NCBI RefSeq assembly: GCF_937996225.1
Contig: NZ_CALKTC010000071.1
Coordinates: forward strand, 1-8,329
DNA: 8,329 bases
Source of the DNA: an uncultured Campylobacter sp.
Lineage (GTDB): Bacteria; Campylobacterota; Campylobacteria; Campylobacterales; Campylobacteraceae
Reading direction: 5' to 3'
This document shows positions 6,539 through 8,329 of the stretch, one piece after another. Position 1 is the first letter of the stretch. Every line of letters begins with the position of its first letter. The position numbers and the translations under genes are program-made. The notes beneath the pieces are model-generated. The model made no database searches and had not been told where the DNA came from. It was given only the letters and a program-made list of their open reading frames with translations.

Positions 6539-6797
6539 CTCTACTCGCAATACGGAATTTCGTAAAATTTTTAAAATTTAAGGCGCGAAATTTTATCGCG
6601 GCGCACGGCGCATCGAGCGGAAACACGGGATTTTGATTTAATTTTATCCGCTACGAACGCGCAAAATTTAGGGCAAATCCAAGCCGAAATTCCGCGATCA
6701 ATTTAAAATTTTAAGCAGAGGTTCAATCCAAAAATTCCGACGAAGCAAAATCCAAGCCAAAATTCCAGCTGAAATTATAAAATTCCGATCTAAATCC
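6539..6797. repeat. Convergent spacer with AATT-type repeats
   Basis: This 259-bp gap separates convergent genes. It holds many AAATTTTA/AAATTCCG words and one clear direct repeat: AAATCCAAGCCGAAATTCC (6675-6693) recurs at 6748-6766 with a single G-to-A change. Possible transcription end signals are CGCGA (6584-6588) pairing with TCGCG (6596-6600), and TACG-GAATTT-CGTA (6551-6564) followed by AAATTTTT. Neither is strong. No gene is seen. Confidence 0.5.
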
Positions 6798-7889
6798 CTA
6801 ATCCAGCTTATTTCTAAAAAGCGACGCGGCCAGTGCCATCGTACCCGCGCCGATCAGCAGCAGCGGCACGATGAGATGCCACAGCTCGCCCAGGCCCGCG
6901 CCCTCCAGATAGATCCGCCACATGCAGTTGTTAGCATAATACATCGGATCGAGGTGCGCGATGTAGTAAAACCACCGCGGCATCGCGTCCGCAGGCGTTA
7001 TCAGCCCGCTTATCATAATGCACGGCAGCAGGAACAAAAACGAGCTCACGACCGATTGTAGCGAGGTTTTGCAGACGGTCGAGATCACGAGCCCGATGCC
7101 TACGTTGCAGGCGCTAAAGATCGCGATGATCGCAAAAAGATGCGTAAAGTGCCCTCGAAACGGAATTTCGAAGTAAAATACGCAGATCAAAAACAGCGCG
7201 AGCCCCTGCGCGATCGCGATCAGCACGGGCGGCACAGCCTTGCCGATCAGCATCTCAAGCGGGTTTGCGGGCGTCATCAGCATCATATCGAAGCTCCCCT
7301 CCTCGCGCTCGCGAGAGACGCTAAACGCCGATAGTATCAGCACCTGAATCATCGAAAGCCCCAAAATCATCCCCGTCATGATCGTGTAGCGCGTGATCGT
7401 GTTTTCGTTAAAAACATAGCGCGGATTTATGCTGATTAAATTGACAAAATGCTGCGCGTTGTATTCCCCCGCTATGGCCTGCACGAAGCCGATGACGGTG
7501 TTCGCCAAGGTCGTATTGCGCGAATCCGCGATGATCAGAAACTCGTGCGTATCCTTAAAATCGCTGCCGAAATAGATCCCAATGATCGCCTCGCCCTCGC
7601 TTACGGCGCGGCGCAGACAGGTTAGGTCTTTGCAGCCAAGTTCGGTCTTAAACATCGGCGTAGCGGCGATGCTCTGCACCAGCGCGGTGGACGTCGCATC
7701 GCGGGCATCGTCCAAAATCGCGTAGCGCACCTGCTCGGGGGTGAAATTTGCGCCGTAGCCGAATATGATCGCCTGCACCAGCACCGGCACGATCAGCACC
7801 ATGCGCGTGCCCTTGTCGCGAAACATCGCCAAAAATTCCTTTTTTATCAGCGCGCGAATTCGAAGCAGGGATTTTCGCAGAGCGTTCAT
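6798..7889 (-). CDS. ABC-2 type export permease, YbhS/YhhJ-like
   Basis: Inner-membrane subunit of an ABC exporter, a class that usually works with a separate ATPase and an HlyD-type adaptor to extrude drugs or other compounds. The 363 residues match the usual length of about 370. The order is a basic cytoplasmic start with KKEFLAMFRDKGTR (16-29), helix 1 at 30-46, a large periplasmic domain (about 50-165, with Cys86 and Cys91), and the family pattern NPRYVFNEN at 155-163. Then come helices from about 168 on, the cytoplasmic SREREEGSFDMMLMTPANPL block (192-211), and the SGLITPADAMPRWFYYIAHL block (294-313) before the last helix. ATG at 7889 has AAAGGAG (7902-7896) six nt upstream. The start overlaps the stop of the preceding - strand frame (ATGA). 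The partner ATPase is not in the window and probably lies upstream beyond 8329. Substrate unknown. Confidence 0.92.
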   Translation of the reverse strand: MNALRKSLLRIRALIKKEFLAMFRDKGTRMVLIVPVLVQAIIFGYGANFTPEQVRYAILDDARDATSTALVQSIAATPMFKTELGCKDLTCLRRAVSEGEAIIGIYFGSDFKDTHEFLIIADSRNTTLANTVIGFVQAIAGEYNAQHFVNLISINPRYVFNENTITRYTIMTGMILGLSMIQVLILSAFSVSREREEGSFDMMLMTPANPLEMLIGKAVPPVLIAIAQGLALFLICVFYFEIPFRGHFTHLFAIIAIFSACNVGIGLVISTVCKTSLQSVVSSFLFLLPCIMISGLITPADAMPRWFYYIAHLDPMYYANNCMWRIYLEGAGLGELWHLIVPLLLIGAGTMALAASLFRNKLD

Positions 7890-8329
7890 CGCGCGCTCCT
7901 TTCAAATTTAGCGGCACCTTTAAATTTAGCGCCATTTTCAAATTTGGAGGCGCTGGCGGGTGGAATGGAATTTAAAGCGAAATTTAAACGCACCGCGGAC
8001 GCGGGTTTAAATTTACGCAGCTCGGGCACAAATTTTAAAATTTCAGATCCATTGCGTGACACCTCGCGCGTAAATTTTAAAAGTGCAAGCTTAAATTTAC
8101 GCGGCGGTAAGTAGATGGAATTTAAAAGCGCGTTTGTGAAGTCAAATTTACTAAATTTTTCTTCGCGCCCTACTTTGTAGCCGTGCCGTACAGCTGCGCT
8201 ACAAAATCGCGCTATGTAGCGCCGCGCAGAATTCAAATATCCGCCCGCATGAGCAAGCTTAACCGCGCGCCGTTTTTCTGCTATGCTGCATCCGCGCCCT
8301 GCTTCGATTTCGACTTTATTCGCGCGCGA
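7886..8329 (-). CDS. Partial reading frame, C-terminal part, with Lys-Phe-rich repeat tail
   Basis: The frame is open from the window edge to TGA at 7888-7886 (147 codons, start outside) and overlaps the permease start by four bases (ATGA), a layout common within operons. I recognise no domain. The segment from about 8165 down to 7890 is low-complexity, with KFSKF, RKFK, LKFT, LKFV, KFE and KFK elements. These come from eleven AAATTT words (7904-8158), nine of them in the same phase so that they read Lys-Phe. This may be the tail of an exporter subunit gene invaded or extended by the local repeat family. It may equally be repeat-rich spacer that happens to lack stops. A TTG at 8236 is the only start-like codon I noted within the window, and it has no visible ribosome site. 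Confidence 0.4.
   Translation of the reverse strand, partial: SRANKVEIEAGRGCSIAEKRRAVKLAHAGGYLNSARRYIARFCSAAVRHGYKVGREEKFSKFDFTNALLNSIYLPPRKFKLALLKFTREVSRNGSEILKFVPELRKFKPASAVRLNFALNSIPPASASKFENGAKFKGAAKFERSAR
7904..8158. repeat. Cluster of AAATTT words
   Basis: AAATTT begins at 7904, 7922, 7940, 7980, 8009, 8030, 8038, 8072, 8093, 8144 and 8153, mostly inside longer variants such as GTAAATTTAA or AAATTTTAAAATTT. The 14-bp palindrome at 8030-8043 is identical to the one at 3298-3311. The cluster has the style of the spacers at 2933-3311 and 6545-6790 but lies inside an open frame on the - strand. Confidence 0.6.

Overview
The window looks like chromosome of an epsilonproteobacterium (Campylobacterota), most likely one of the higher-GC oral Campylobacter species (gracilis/showae/rectus type). 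The reasons are mixed GC-to-AT codon use, A-rich leaders with AAGGAG ribosome sites, and spacers crowded with short AAATTTTA / GAATTCC-type words. The species is an inference from style, not from a marker gene.

Left part (1-2900, + strand): a compact three-gene ABC importer operon of the iron-siderophore/cobalamin/metal-chelate class. It encodes a periplasmic binding protein, a BtuC/FecCD-type permease (1-nt overlap, TAATG) and a BtuD/FecE-type ATPase (17-nt overlap). A candidate promoter and a 10-bp inverted repeat lie in the leader. The substrate cannot be read from the sequence.

Middle part (2901-6538, + strand): a 484-bp repeat-rich spacer is followed by a tandem family of small polytopic membrane proteins that I do not recognise. 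There are three close copies (3385-3978, 4086-4795, 4906-5568), the first two with their homologous upstream spacers, and a fourth, strongly diverged relative (5720-6538) with an added hydrophilic tail. Copy 1 is split by a single in-frame TAA directly followed by ATG. Copy 2 is frameshifted by an exact 8-bp tandem duplication (ATACTATG x2). Copy 3 is intact. All four share a predicted six-helix, N-in/C-in layout with two similar cytoplasmic loops carrying a G-[VI]-x5-Y motif, so each protein may itself be an internal duplication. This family is the most likely undescribed element in the window.

Right part (6539-8329): a convergent, repeat-rich spacer, then on the - strand an ABC-2 type efflux permease of the YbhS/YhhJ kind. 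It is preceded, with a 4-nt ATGA overlap, by a reading frame open to the window edge. That frame's C-terminal end is made largely of in-frame AAATTT words (Lys-Phe). The permease probably belongs to an export operon whose ATPase and adaptor genes lie beyond 8329.
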